From: JAUSIF01 sp036556265
Lineage (GTDB): Bacteria; Pseudomonadota; Alphaproteobacteria; Rhizobiales; Xanthobacteraceae
Direction: 5' to 3'
DNA: 60,667 bases
Assembly (NCBI GenBank): GCA_036556265.1
Contig: DATBJU010000082.1
Coordinates: 1-60,667 of the forward strand
Shown: positions 1 through 8,659 of the stretch, piece after piece
How the letters are laid out: each line of letters begins with the position of its first letter
How positions within the stretch are numbered: position 1 is the stretch's first letter
Notes under the pieces: model-generated
What the model was told of the DNA's origin: nothing
Database searches by the model: none
The model's input: the letters and a program-made list of their open reading frames with translations, nothing else
Position numbers and translations under genes: made by a program

Positions 1-1
1 C

Positions 2-616
2 GCAGCATTTCCGCCGCCGCTCCAGGCTGAAGTGAAGTCCTGGGGGATCGATGCGTACCAGACCTATGCCGTCGGTGACCTCGGCCTCGTCGCCTATGAG
101 ACGTCGGCGCGCGAGGGCATGGTCGTGTGCGAGGACGTGCTGCTCGAAATCGTGAAGCCGGGCACTGGCGATCCGGTCCCGGACGGAGAGGTCGGCGAGG
201 TGGTAGTCACTTCGTTCGATCTGAAACGGCCGTGGATCCGGCTCGCGCTTGGAGACTTGTCAGCGGTCCTCGCGGGGCGCTCGTCCTGCGGGCGCACGAA
301 TACGCGCATCAAGGGCTGGATGGGCCGGGCCGACCAGACAACCAAGATCAAGGGCATGTTCGTGCGGCCGGAGCAGGTCGCGGAAATTGCCCGGAGACAC
401 CCCGAGCTCGCCCGCCTGCGGCTTGTGGTGACGCGCGAGGGGGAAACGGACGCAATGACGCTGAAGGCTGAGGCAAGTTCGCGCGACGCGAGCCTGGCCG
501 AGATCGCGGAGACACTTCAGGCGATCACCAAGCTCAAAGGGAAGGTTGAGCTCGTTGCCGCCGGCACGCTGCCGAACGATGGCAAGGTCATCGCCGATGA
601 GCGGAGCTACAAGTAA
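2..616 (+). CDS. PaaK-like AMP-forming acyl/aryl-CoA ligase, C-terminal part (5' end outside window)
   Basis: The reading frame is open from the first bases of the window, so only the last 204 residues of the protein are present. They match the C-terminal half of phenylacetate-CoA ligase family enzymes, which activate aromatic or short carboxylic acids with ATP and CoA. Visible signatures are YQTYAVGDLGL near the start, GDLSAV, the lysine-rich hinge stretch GRADQTTKIKGMFV, and the terminal LPNDGKVIADERSY. The GTG at 32 is an internal valine, not the real start. Many genomes carry several PaaK paralogues with other substrates, so phenylacetate specificity is not claimed. A 54-bp gap separates it from ferrochelatase on the same strand. 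Confidence 0.85.
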   Translation, partial: AAFPPPLQAEVKSWGIDAYQTYAVGDLGLVAYETSAREGMVVCEDVLLEIVKPGTGDPVPDGEVGEVVVTSFDLKRPWIRLALGDLSAVLAGRSSCGRTNTRIKGWMGRADQTTKIKGMFVRPEQVAEIARRHPELARLRLVVTREGETDAMTLKAEASSRDASLAEIAETLQAITKLKGKVELVAAGTLPNDGKVIADERSYK

Positions 617-670
617 TCTCTTGTGGTCTTGGCACGATTGGCCCCACGATTGCCGCCCCATAGACGCACG

Positions 671-1708
671 ATGGCACCGAACATGTCCGCAAGATCGGGC
701 GAGACTCCATCGGCCGCGTCCCGAAAGACCGGCGTGCTGCTCGTCAACCTCGGAACGCCCGATTCGACCGACTATTGGTCGATGCGGCGTTACCTCAAGG
801 AATTCCTTTCCGACCCGCGCGTGATCGAGACGAACCGCGCGCTGTGGTGGTTCGTACTCAACTTCATCGTGCTCGTGCGCCGGCCCCGGGCGAGGGGACG
901 CGACTACGACAAGATCTGGAATCGGCAACGCAACGAATCGCCGCTCAAGACCATCACGCGTTCGCAGGCCGAGAAGCTCGCGGCACATCTTAGCGAGATC
1001 GACTCGCGCATTATCGTCGATTGGGGCATGCGCTACGGCAATCCGCCGCTTGGTGAGCGGCTCGCCTTGCTCGCCGCGGCCGGTTGCGAGCGCATCTTGC
1101 TTGTCCCGCTTTATCCGCAGTATGCGGCAGCGACGACCGCGACGGTCTGCGACAAGGCATTCGAGGCGCTAGCAAAAATGCGATGGCAACCGAGCCTGCG
1201 CGTGGCGCCACCCTACTATGACGATCCGGTTTATGTCGAAGCGGTGGCGGCATCGATCGAGCGGGATCTCGCGACGCTCGCGTGGAGGCCCGACGTGATC
1301 CTCACGTCGTTTCACGGCGTGCCCGTGGACTATGTTCTCGCGGGCGATCCTTACGAATCGCACTGCGCCGAGACGACGCGGCTCCTGCGCGACCGCCTCA
1401 AGCTCGATGGCAGTCGGCTGCGCATGACATTTCAGTCGCGGTTCGGCCGCGCCGAGTGGATCAAGCCGTATACGGATGAAACCGTGCGCGCCCTTGCGAA
1501 GGAGGGTGCGAAGAATGTTGCGGTGGTCACGCCGGGGTTCGCTGCGGATTGCTTGGAGACGCTAGAGGAAATTGGCATCGAGAACGCGGAGATTTTTCAA
1601 CGGAACGGGGGCAAGAACTTCCGCGCCATCCCATGCCTCAACGATTCCGACGACGGCATGCGGGTGATCCGCAGCATAGTCGAGCGCGAGTTGAAGGGGT
1701 GGGTTTAG
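671..1708 (+). CDS. hemH: Ferrochelatase
   Basis: Inserts Fe2+ into protoporphyrin IX, the last step of haem synthesis. The 345-residue product has the N-terminal VLLVNLGTPD strand, the active-site motif TSFHGVP with the metal-binding histidine near residue 214, and TPGFAADCLETLEEI near residue 287 with the conserved acidic partner. Length is usual for the family. The frame is open back to 623, but the ATG at 671 (MAPNMSARSG) fits homologues better; the ATG at 683 is also possible, and the SD sequence is weak. The gene ends five bases before an inverted repeat shared with the convergent kdsD gene. Confidence 0.93.
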   Translation: MAPNMSARSGETPSAASRKTGVLLVNLGTPDSTDYWSMRRYLKEFLSDPRVIETNRALWWFVLNFIVLVRRPRARGRDYDKIWNRQRNESPLKTITRSQAEKLAAHLSEIDSRIIVDWGMRYGNPPLGERLALLAAAGCERILLVPLYPQYAAATTATVCDKAFEALAKMRWQPSLRVAPPYYDDPVYVEAVAASIERDLATLAWRPDVILTSFHGVPVDYVLAGDPYESHCAETTRLLRDRLKLDGSRLRMTFQSRFGRAEWIKPYTDETVRALAKEGAKNVAVVTPGFAADCLETLEEIGIENAEIFQRNGGKNFRAIPCLNDSDDGMRVIRSIVERELKGWV

Positions 1709-1712
1709 CAGT

Positions 1713-1798
1713 AATCAGTGATCAGTGATCAGTGGGCAGTTACTAGATCAGAGCCAAAACTGAAAATCTTTCTGATTACTGATCACTGAATACTGATT
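1713..1798. repeat. Inverted repeat built of GATCAGT units between convergent hemH and kdsD
   Basis: Arms at 1713-1733 and 1778-1798 are reverse complements at 19 of 21 positions. Each arm is a tandem of the 7-mer GATCAGT or a variant. The 44-nt spacer is AT-richer than its surroundings. It lies exactly between the stops of two convergent genes. It may act as a bidirectional terminator or be a degenerate mobile palindromic repeat; there is no clear T-tract. Confidence 0.7.
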
Positions 1799-1803
1799 CC
1801 TGG

Positions 1804-2811
1804 TCACGCCACTCCAATCCGCAGCAGGTCGTGCACGTGGACGATACCGATCGGTTTCCTGCCCTCGACAACGAACAGCGCGGTGACCTTCGAGGCATTG
1901 AGAATCTCGAGCGCTTCGCCGGCGAGCTGGTCGGGGCGAACGGATTTTGGCTTTGCAGTCATCACTTGATCCACGGCGCGGCCAAGCAGGTCGTCGCGCA
2001 TGTGCCGGCGCAAGTCGCCGTCGGTGATGATGCCGCAAAGCGTTCCGTCGGCTTCCATGACACCGACGCAGCCGAGTCCCTTTGCGGACATCTCCACGAC
2101 CGCCTCGCTCATGCGCGTTCCGCGCGCGACAAGCGGCAGTTTCGTGCCCGTGTGCATCACGTCACGGACGAAGGTGAGGCTCGCGCCGAGGCGTCCGCCG
2201 GGATGCAAGTCCTTGAACTGAAGCGCCGTGAAGCCGCGACTTTCGAATAGAGCAACCGCCAAGGCATCGCCGAGTGCGAGTTGCATGAGGGTCGATGTCG
2301 TTGGTGCGAGGCCGAGCGAGCACGCCTCGCGTGCGGCCGGCAGGATGAGTGCAACATCGGCGGCCTTGGCAAGCGTGGAATCGGGCTGCGATGTGATCGC
2401 GATCAGGGCCACATGGAAGCGTTTGGCGTAGTCAATGAGGTCCTTGAGTTCGACTGTCTCGCCCGACCAGGAGAGCGCGATGATCACGTCGTCGGGTGAG
2501 ATGACCCCGAGGTCGCCATGGCTCGCTTCGCCGGGATGCACGAAGTACGCGGGCGTTCCAGTCGAGGCGAAGGTTGCCGCGATCTTGCGGCCGACGTGGC
2601 CGCTCTTGCCCATGCCGGTGACGATCGCTCGGCCCGCGGCAGAGCGGATCTTGTCGATTGCAGCCGCGAAGGGGCCGCCCAGGCCATCAGCGATGGCCGC
2701 CGATAGCGCAGTTAGGCCCGCGGCCTCGGTGTCGAGTGTGCGGAGGGCCGACCGGATGGGTTCCGAGTTGCCGTGCAAGCCCTCGGATTTCCGGCGTCTT
2801 GGGCTGGCCAC
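1804..2811 (-). CDS. kdsD: Arabinose-5-phosphate isomerase, KpsF/GutQ family (SIS plus two CBS domains)
   Basis: Converts ribulose-5-phosphate to arabinose-5-phosphate, the first step of the KDO branch needed for lipopolysaccharide. The 335-residue protein has an N-terminal SIS domain (about residues 45-185) with TGMGKSGHVGRKIAATF and ALSWSGET, the family motif HPGGRLG near residue 205, and two CBS domains (about 215-330). Length matches the family. The GTG at 2811 is the only reasonable start because no ATG lies between it and conserved sequence; the first 15 residues are basic and poorly conserved. It is divergent from the beta-barrel gene, sharing a 138-bp promoter region. Confidence 0.93.
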   Translation of the reverse strand: MASPRRRKSEGLHGNSEPIRSALRTLDTEAAGLTALSAAIADGLGGPFAAAIDKIRSAAGRAIVTGMGKSGHVGRKIAATFASTGTPAYFVHPGEASHGDLGVISPDDVIIALSWSGETVELKDLIDYAKRFHVALIAITSQPDSTLAKAADVALILPAAREACSLGLAPTTSTLMQLALGDALAVALFESRGFTALQFKDLHPGGRLGASLTFVRDVMHTGTKLPLVARGTRMSEAVVEMSAKGLGCVGVMEADGTLCGIITDGDLRRHMRDDLLGRAVDQVMTAKPKSVRPDQLAGEALEILNASKVTALFVVEGRKPIGIVHVHDLLRIGVA

Positions 2812-2893
2812 GCGCTAAAACTCCCCGTTACCCGCGATTTTCCTAGCACGGCGAGGTACCTGAGGCCACCCGGCCGTTGGGGACAAGAATCCG

Positions 2894-2901
2894 TTAACCA
2901 T
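2894..2901 (+). promoter_or_regulatory. Candidate CtrA half-site TTAACCAT, with a second TTAACC 24 bp downstream
   Basis: The 8-mer TTAACCAT, described as a CtrA half-site in Caulobacter, lies about 50 bp before the beta-barrel gene start. A second CGTTAACC follows at 2916-2923, so CGTTAACC occurs twice as a direct repeat 24 bp apart. The 7-bp spacing of the full consensus is absent, so this is suggestive only. Confidence 0.3.
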
Positions 2902-2949
2902 GTGCATTTTAGATTCGTTAACCGAACGAACGCGCGAGAGAATCCGTAA

Positions 2950-4467
2950 TTGCCGTGCCTTCCCTCGACCGCGCCGCTGCGCGCGAGCCTCGCGCTTGCA
3001 CTGATCGTGTGCGTTGGAGTCACGGCCTTCGGGCAGACGATCTTCCAGGAAGAATATGGACTGCGGCCGACGTTGGTGCCGACGGGCAAAGCGAAACCTG
3101 CGCGCAAGACTATCGAGTCGAAGGGATCGCCGCCTGGTTTCGGCGCGGGCAGCAGTGGCTTCGTCTCGACCAACACGACATCAAAGAGCGCGAAGGCGCG
3201 GCAGAAGGGTGAAGTGGTCGCCGTGGCGGCCGCTGCACCGAGGCTTCGCCGACCGGTACGGCAACAGCCTCAAGGAGAAGAGATAACCGGCGCGGTGCGA
3301 CGACTGCCGCCGCACCGTCCGGCCGAGGAGGAGGATCCATACGCGCCGGTTGGGCTGCGGGTCGGCAGCTTCGATGTGAAGCCGAGCGCCGAGATCTCCG
3401 GCGGCTACGATAGCAATCCATTCCGCGCCGCCGGTGGCCCCGGTTCCCGCTTCACCGTCGTTGCCGCGAAAGTCGAGACGAAGTCGAACTGGTCGCGACA
3501 TGAGCTTGCGGGCGAATTACGCGGCGCCTTCACCGACTATCATCAGGTTTCCGGCAACGATCGCCCTGAGGCCGAGGCGAAGTTGCGCGGCAGGGTCGAC
3601 TTGACGTCCGCTGGTCGCGTCGAACTGGAGGGCCGGGCCGCATTGATGACCGAGGCGGCGGGCAGCCCCGACGCGGTGACGGCCGTGAAGCGTCCGCCGA
3701 ATATTTATACGTTCGGTGGATCGGTCGGTTACGTCCACCGATTTAACCGGATCGAAGCCGGATTGCGCGGAAGCGTCGAGCGCAACGTCTACGAGAGCGC
3801 CGAGCTCGCCTCCGGCGGTGTGCAGGATCTTTCGGATCGCGACTACACAGCTTACGCCCTGACGCTGCGCGGCAGCTACGAGATGACGCCAGGAATCAAG
3901 CCGTTCCTGGAGGCGAGCGTCGATCGTCGAGCGTACGATCGCGACGTCGATTTCACGGGCGTGGGGCGCAGCTCGAACGGCTGGCGCGCGCGCGGCGGCT
4001 TTGAGTTCGCGCGAATGGGGTGGCTGACGGGGGAGGCGTCGGCCGGTTTCGCGTTTCGACACTATCCCGATCCGACGCTTGAGGACGTCTCCGGCCTGAT
4101 TTTCGACTCTTCGCTCGCGTGGAAGGCAACGGCGCTGACCACCGTCACGCTGAGGGCGAACTCCGAGATCGGTGAGACGACGCTTGTGGGCGCCTCGGCA
4201 GTGTTCTTGCGCCAAGCCAGCATCGCGATCGATCACGCCTTTCGCCGCTGGCTGATCGGCTCGGCGAGCATCACCTACGGAGTGGAGGACTATCGCGGCG
4301 CGGGCCGGCGTGACGAGCGGCTGGGGCTGCTGGCAGCACTCACCTATCGGCTGAACCGGTACGCCGCGATTAAAGGGGAAGCACGCCGAGAGCGCCAGAA
4401 CTCGAGTGTTCCCGGTCAAGATTTTACCGCGAATATCGTGATGTTGGGCCTGCGCCTGCAGCGCTGA
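2950..4467 (+). CDS. Outer-membrane beta-barrel protein, BBP2_2-like
   Basis: A 505-residue exported protein. A hydrophobic signal segment (SLALALIVCVGVTAFG) ends around residue 28, followed by a basic, Pro-rich low-complexity linker to about residue 130. The rest is alternating amphipathic strands with aromatic girdle residues (for example SAEISGGYDSNPFR and ending in IVMLGLRLQR), typical of a beta-barrel with a terminal aromatic or Leu-rich strand. The resemblance is to the putative beta-barrel porin 2 family common in Rhizobiales; cargo is unknown. The TTG at 2950, preceded by a GAGAGA stretch, is the best start because no ATG lies upstream of the signal segment. It is divergent from kdsD and followed by a murein hydrolase. 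Confidence 0.75.
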   Translation: MPCLPSTAPLRASLALALIVCVGVTAFGQTIFQEEYGLRPTLVPTGKAKPARKTIESKGSPPGFGAGSSGFVSTNTTSKSAKARQKGEVVAVAAAAPRLRRPVRQQPQGEEITGAVRRLPPHRPAEEEDPYAPVGLRVGSFDVKPSAEISGGYDSNPFRAAGGPGSRFTVVAAKVETKSNWSRHELAGELRGAFTDYHQVSGNDRPEAEAKLRGRVDLTSAGRVELEGRAALMTEAAGSPDAVTAVKRPPNIYTFGGSVGYVHRFNRIEAGLRGSVERNVYESAELASGGVQDLSDRDYTAYALTLRGSYEMTPGIKPFLEASVDRRAYDRDVDFTGVGRSSNGWRARGGFEFARMGWLTGEASAGFAFRHYPDPTLEDVSGLIFDSSLAWKATALTTVTLRANSEIGETTLVGASAVFLRQASIAIDHAFRRWLIGSASITYGVEDYRGAGRRDERLGLLAALTYRLNRYAAIKGEARRERQNSSVPGQDFTANIVMLGLRLQR

Positions 4468-4538
4468 CCGGGTCGCGACAGGCAATTATTAAGGGCGATC
4501 GGGAGTAGAATGACCGGGAAGAGAAAGCACGAGTTCCG

Positions 4539-5837
4539 ATGACCGATGCGGGGATCTTTTCGGGCAGGATGTGCCGCGCTCATCGCGCGCTTGTCGCGTT
4601 TGCGTTCCTTTGCCAGCCGGGCCACGGCGCGCTTGCGCAGGTGACGGCATCGGTCCGACCCGAGGTGGCGAGCCATCCCCTGATGACGCCGCAGGCGATC
4701 CTCTCGGCAACGGCAGACTTTCCCCGGTGCCTCGCCTCGCTGTGGCCGCAGGCGGCGAAACGCGGGGTGTCGCGTGCGACGTTCGACCGGGCCACGCGCG
4801 GGCTTGAGCCCGACCTCCAGATCATGGAACTGCTCGACCGTCAGCCCGAGTTCACGAAACCGGTCTGGGAGTATCTCGATATCCTTGTGAACGAGAGCCG
4901 GATAGCCGGCGGGCGCGAAGTCATCGCCAGGCATCGCGCGGTGTTCGATGCGGTCGAGCAGGCGTACGGGGTCGACCGCCATGTCGTAGTGGCGATCTGG
5001 GGAATCGAATCGAACTACGGCACCGCGATCGGTGAGCGGGGCGTCGTGCGCTCGACCGCGACGCTCGCGTGCATCGGGCGGAGGCAGAATTATTTCCGCG
5101 ACGAACTGCTTTCTGCGCTGGAGATTCTTGAGCGCGGCGACGTGCCGGCCGAGCATCTCAAGGGCTCCTGGGCGGGCGCGTTCGGTCCGACGCAGTTCAT
5201 GCCGACCTCCTTCAAGCGATACGCGGTCGACTTCGACGGCGACGGGAAGCGCAACGTGGTGACGTCGATCCCCGATGTGATCGCGTCGACTGCGAACAAC
5301 CTGAAGAAGGACGGATGGCGCTCGGGTGCGAGCTGGGGCTACGAGGTCGTGCTGCCGCAGGGCTTCGACTTTCACCTCGTAGATCGCGCGGTACGCAAGA
5401 CGTTGCACCAGTGGGAAGCGATTGGCGTGCAGCGCGCAGGTGGCAAGCCGTTCCCGCGCGGAGGCGACGTAGGCTCGTTGATGGTGCCGGCTGGCGCGCG
5501 CGGACCGGCGTTCGTCGTGATCGAAAATTTCCGGACGATCATGAAGTACAATCCGTCGGAATCATATGCGCTCGCGGTCGGCCATCTTGCCGACCGGATC
5601 CGTGGTGGCGAGAGCTTCGCGCAGGCGTGGCCGCGGGACGAAATCCCGCTGACGCGGACGGAGCGTTTCGAACTCCAGGAGCGGCTTGCCGGTCTTGGGC
5701 TATATGGCGGCGGTGCGGACGGGCACCTGGGTGACCGTACTCGGGCGGCGGTCCGCGACTTCCAGGCGCGTGCCGGGCTGGTCCCGGACGGATTCGCGAG
5801 CAACAAGGTGCTCGAGCGGCTGAGGAAGGGCCGCTAG
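4539..5837 (+). CDS. Lytic murein transglycosylase, MltB family, with C-terminal peptidoglycan-binding domain
   Basis: Cleaves the MurNAc-GlcNAc bond of peptidoglycan with 1,6-anhydro product formation, in the periplasm. The 432-residue protein has a signal-like N-terminus (residues 12-34), an SLT domain with catalytic Glu157 in WGIESNYG, the supporting stretch GSWAGAFGPTQFMPT and the EF-hand-like DFDGDGKRN, and a C-terminal peptidoglycan-binding domain 1 (about 370-430, LGLYGGGADGHLGDRTRAAV). There is no lipobox, unlike E. coli MltB, so it is probably soluble. The next gene, an SGNH hydrolase, starts 91 bp downstream on the same strand, and both may act on the envelope. Confidence 0.93.
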   Translation: MTDAGIFSGRMCRAHRALVAFAFLCQPGHGALAQVTASVRPEVASHPLMTPQAILSATADFPRCLASLWPQAAKRGVSRATFDRATRGLEPDLQIMELLDRQPEFTKPVWEYLDILVNESRIAGGREVIARHRAVFDAVEQAYGVDRHVVVAIWGIESNYGTAIGERGVVRSTATLACIGRRQNYFRDELLSALEILERGDVPAEHLKGSWAGAFGPTQFMPTSFKRYAVDFDGDGKRNVVTSIPDVIASTANNLKKDGWRSGASWGYEVVLPQGFDFHLVDRAVRKTLHQWEAIGVQRAGGKPFPRGGDVGSLMVPAGARGPAFVVIENFRTIMKYNPSESYALAVGHLADRIRGGESFAQAWPRDEIPLTRTERFELQERLAGLGLYGGGADGHLGDRTRAAVRDFQARAGLVPDGFASNKVLERLRKGR

Positions 5838-5928
5838 ACGGAACTTGTTGCCGCACAGCCCGTTTTCCAGAGCCTTGAATTGGCCGCCAAACTCGGCCAT
5901 CGCTAGCGGGCTTCGAAACGGTATCAGC

Positions 5929-7233
5929 ATGCTTCGGCCGGCCGCGCGTTGGTTACTCACCGCCGTGATTCTTGCGGGCGCGCTGGTTTCGACTGCAATT
6001 CCGGCTTCAGCGCAGTTTCCATTTTTCTTCCCGCGCGACCCATACTATCGCCCGCAGCACCGTCCGCCGCCGCCGCCGTCCCCATTCCACAATTTTCCGC
6101 GCGAGCAGCAGCGGCAAGCCGAGCCGCCGGCGGTCGAAGAACCGGCTGGCACCGTCTACGGCACGGCGGATCTCGCCGACAAGTACCGCACGTCGCAAGC
6201 GAACCACTATGTAATTGTGATCGGCGATTCACTCGCCGATCAGCTGGCGCAGGGTCTGGCCGATGCGTTCGTTTCCGAGCGGCCGGAGGTTGCGATCGTG
6301 AAGAAGACGCGCGGCAGCAGCGGTCTCGTGCGCGCAGACTTCTACGATTGGCCAGGGCAGCTGCCCACCTTGCTCGAGGGCGAGCGGATGAGTGCGATCG
6401 CGGTCATGCTCGGGACCAACGACCGCCAGGTGTTGCGGGACGACAAGGGCGCCTATGAGATCCGTTCCGACCGGTGGCGTGAACTCTACGTCCTGCGTAT
6501 CGAAGCGCTCGTGAACGAGCTGAAGAAGAAAGGTGTTCCGGTTTTTATCGTCGGCCTCCCGTCGATGCGTATTCCACGGCTCTCCGCAGATCTGCAGTAC
6601 ATCAACGAGATTCTGCGTGAGCAGGCGCTGCGGCTCGGTGCCTATTACATCGATATCTGGGATGGATTCGTCGGCGAGAACGAAGAGTTTGCGCTGTTTG
6701 GCCCGGCGCTGGATGGACAGCGGCGCAGGCTGCGCGCCGACGACGGTGTGCATTTCACGCGGGCGGGTGCGCGCAAGGCGGCGCATTACGTCGAGCGTGA
6801 TCTCGTGCGTCTGTTCGACTTGGGGCCGCGCGGTCCACTGCTGCCCCCGGAGACGCCTGAGGTGGCGCCTTCCGGCCGGCCGGTCGCGGGACCGGTATTG
6901 CCGCTCACCCAGCCGGCAGGTTCGCCCGGGCAGCTTGCCGGCGGCGAGGCGCCGGGACAGGCGAACAATGACGGCACTGCTTCGCGCGTGCTCGTCGAGG
7001 GACGGCCGGTCGAGCCGATAGCCGGACGTGCCGACGATTTCCGTTGGCCGCGACCGGCGGTTGCGACGGTTCCTCCGGAAGGAACGCCTGCCTCCGCTCC
7101 GCAAGCGTCGGGCGTTCCCGCCCCCATGAACGCAAGCCCGGAGAAGAATCCGACTCCAGTGCCCAACGTAATCACGCCATCCAAGGACGGCGCGCGCATC
7201 ATTTCGGTGCCGGAAGCCAATCGCACGCGCTGA
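5929..7233 (+). CDS. Exported SGNH/GDSL hydrolase, DUF459 family
   Basis: A predicted periplasmic esterase or acetylhydrolase of unknown substrate, 434 residues. The signal peptide (WLLTAVILAGALVSTAIPASA) ends near residue 26. A short aromatic/Pro-rich stretch precedes the SGNH core: block I VIGDSLADQ with nucleophile Ser101, block III GTNDRQ, and block V DGVHFT with Asp272 and His275. From about residue 305 the protein is a Pro/Ala-rich low-complexity tail. The frame is open back to 5845, but the ATG at 5929 sits right before the signal peptide. It follows the transglycosylase and converges on gltD with only 2 bp between the stops. Confidence 0.85.
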   Translation: MLRPAARWLLTAVILAGALVSTAIPASAQFPFFFPRDPYYRPQHRPPPPPSPFHNFPREQQRQAEPPAVEEPAGTVYGTADLADKYRTSQANHYVIVIGDSLADQLAQGLADAFVSERPEVAIVKKTRGSSGLVRADFYDWPGQLPTLLEGERMSAIAVMLGTNDRQVLRDDKGAYEIRSDRWRELYVLRIEALVNELKKKGVPVFIVGLPSMRIPRLSADLQYINEILREQALRLGAYYIDIWDGFVGENEEFALFGPALDGQRRRLRADDGVHFTRAGARKAAHYVERDLVRLFDLGPRGPLLPPETPEVAPSGRPVAGPVLPLTQPAGSPGQLAGGEAPGQANNDGTASRVLVEGRPVEPIAGRADDFRWPRPAVATVPPEGTPASAPQASGVPAPMNASPEKNPTPVPNVITPSKDGARIISVPEANRTR

Positions 7234-7235
7234 GC

Positions 7236-8654
7236 TCAGCGCGGCAGGGTGGTCGTTCCCATCAGAAACTCGTCCATGGCACGCGCGGCTTGGCGTCCTT
7301 CACGGATCGCCCAGACGACGAGAGATTGGCCGCGGCGCATGTCGCCGGCCGCAAATACCTTCGGCAGGGACGTCTGATACTTCAGCGTGTTGGCTTGGAC
7401 GTTGCCGCGCGGGTCGAGCTTGATGTCGAGTTTCTCGATCATGCCCGCGTGCACAGGGCTGACGAAGCCCATCGCGAGCAACACTAGATCGGCCTTGATC
7501 TCGAACTCGGTACCCGGCACCGGTTTGAACTTCTCGTCGGCGCGCGAGCAATGGAGTTTCTGCACGTGGCCGTTCGCGCCTTCGAACTTCGTTGTCAACA
7601 CGGCGAATTCGCGCCCGGCGCCTTCCTCGTGGCTCGACGAGGTCCGCAGCTTGAGGGGCCAGTCGGGCCAGGTCAGGTCCTTGTTCTCCTTGTCCGGCGG
7701 CCGCGGCATGATTTCGAAATTCGTCACCGACAGTGCGCCTTGGCGGATCGACGTGCCGATGCAATCGGACCCGGTATCGCCTCCGCCGATAACGATGACG
7801 TGCTTTCCGGAAGCCAGAATCGGCTTCACGCCATCTTGCGGTTCGTTGGATACGCGGCGATTCTGCTGCGGAAGAAAGTCCATTGCGAAATGAATGCCGT
7901 CAAGGTCGCGGCCGGGGATCGGCAGATCGCGCGGCTTCTCCGCTCCGCCGGCAAGCAACACGGCGTCGTGCGTGCTGACGAGCTGCAAGGCATCGACGCT
8001 GACGCCGACGTGGGCGTTGTAGTGAAAGATCACGCCTTCGGCTTCCATTTGCGCGATGCGGCGATCGACGTGAAGTCGATCCATCTTGAAGTCGGGAATG
8101 CCGTAGCGCAGGAGGCCGCCGGCCTTGGCCCAGCGCTCGTAGACGTGCACGTCGTGGCCTGCGCGAGCGAGCTGCTGCGCGCCAGCGAGTCCCGCCGGGC
8201 CGGAGCCCACGACGGCGACGCGTTTGCCGCTCCTGCGTGCGGGCGGCTCCGGCTTCACCCAACCCTCCTGCCAGGCGCGGTCAATGATCGCGCATTCGAT
8301 CGTTTTAATCGTGACGGGGCTGTCGATGAGATTGAGTGTGCAGGCCGCCTCGCATGGTGCCGGGCAGACCCGGCCTGTGAATTCCGGGAAGTTGTTGGTG
8401 GAGTGCAGATTCCGGATCGCCGTCTCCCAGCGTCCGCGATAGACGAGGTCATTCCAGTCCGGGATCTGGTTGTTCACCGGGCACCCGGTGTGGCAATAGG
8501 GAACCGCGCAGTCCATGCAGCGGGCAGCCTGATCGCGCGTTTCCTTCTCGGGCAGCGGCTGCACGAATTCGCGGAAATGACGCACGCGCTCGGGCACCGG
8601 CGCATACGGCCGATCCTTACGATCGATCTCCAGGAAGCCGGTGGTCTTTCCCAT
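7236..8654 (-). CDS. gltD: Glutamate synthase (NADPH) small subunit
   Basis: Supplies electrons from NADPH through FAD and two [4Fe-4S] clusters to the large subunit for glutamate formation. The 472-residue protein has the N-terminal cysteine motifs RCMDCAVPYCHTGCPV and GRVCPAPCEAACTL, the FAD-binding VVGSGPAGLAGAQQLA near residue 150, the NADPH-binding VIGGGDTGSDCIG near 290, and a terminal second FAD segment (VFAAGDMRRGQSLVVWAI). Length is standard. It lies 5 bp downstream of gltB on the same strand, so the two are one transcript. Confidence 0.97.
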   Translation of the reverse strand: MGKTTGFLEIDRKDRPYAPVPERVRHFREFVQPLPEKETRDQAARCMDCAVPYCHTGCPVNNQIPDWNDLVYRGRWETAIRNLHSTNNFPEFTGRVCPAPCEAACTLNLIDSPVTIKTIECAIIDRAWQEGWVKPEPPARRSGKRVAVVGSGPAGLAGAQQLARAGHDVHVYERWAKAGGLLRYGIPDFKMDRLHVDRRIAQMEAEGVIFHYNAHVGVSVDALQLVSTHDAVLLAGGAEKPRDLPIPGRDLDGIHFAMDFLPQQNRRVSNEPQDGVKPILASGKHVIVIGGGDTGSDCIGTSIRQGALSVTNFEIMPRPPDKENKDLTWPDWPLKLRTSSSHEEGAGREFAVLTTKFEGANGHVQKLHCSRADEKFKPVPGTEFEIKADLVLLAMGFVSPVHAGMIEKLDIKLDPRGNVQANTLKYQTSLPKVFAAGDMRRGQSLVVWAIREGRQAARAMDEFLMGTTTLPR

Positions 8655-8659
8655 CGAGA

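Noticed and set aside
3517..5408. Two overlapping long minus-strand frames opposite the beta-barrel and MltB genes
   Set aside because: Both are antisense shadows; signal peptides and catalytic motifs are on the plus strand.
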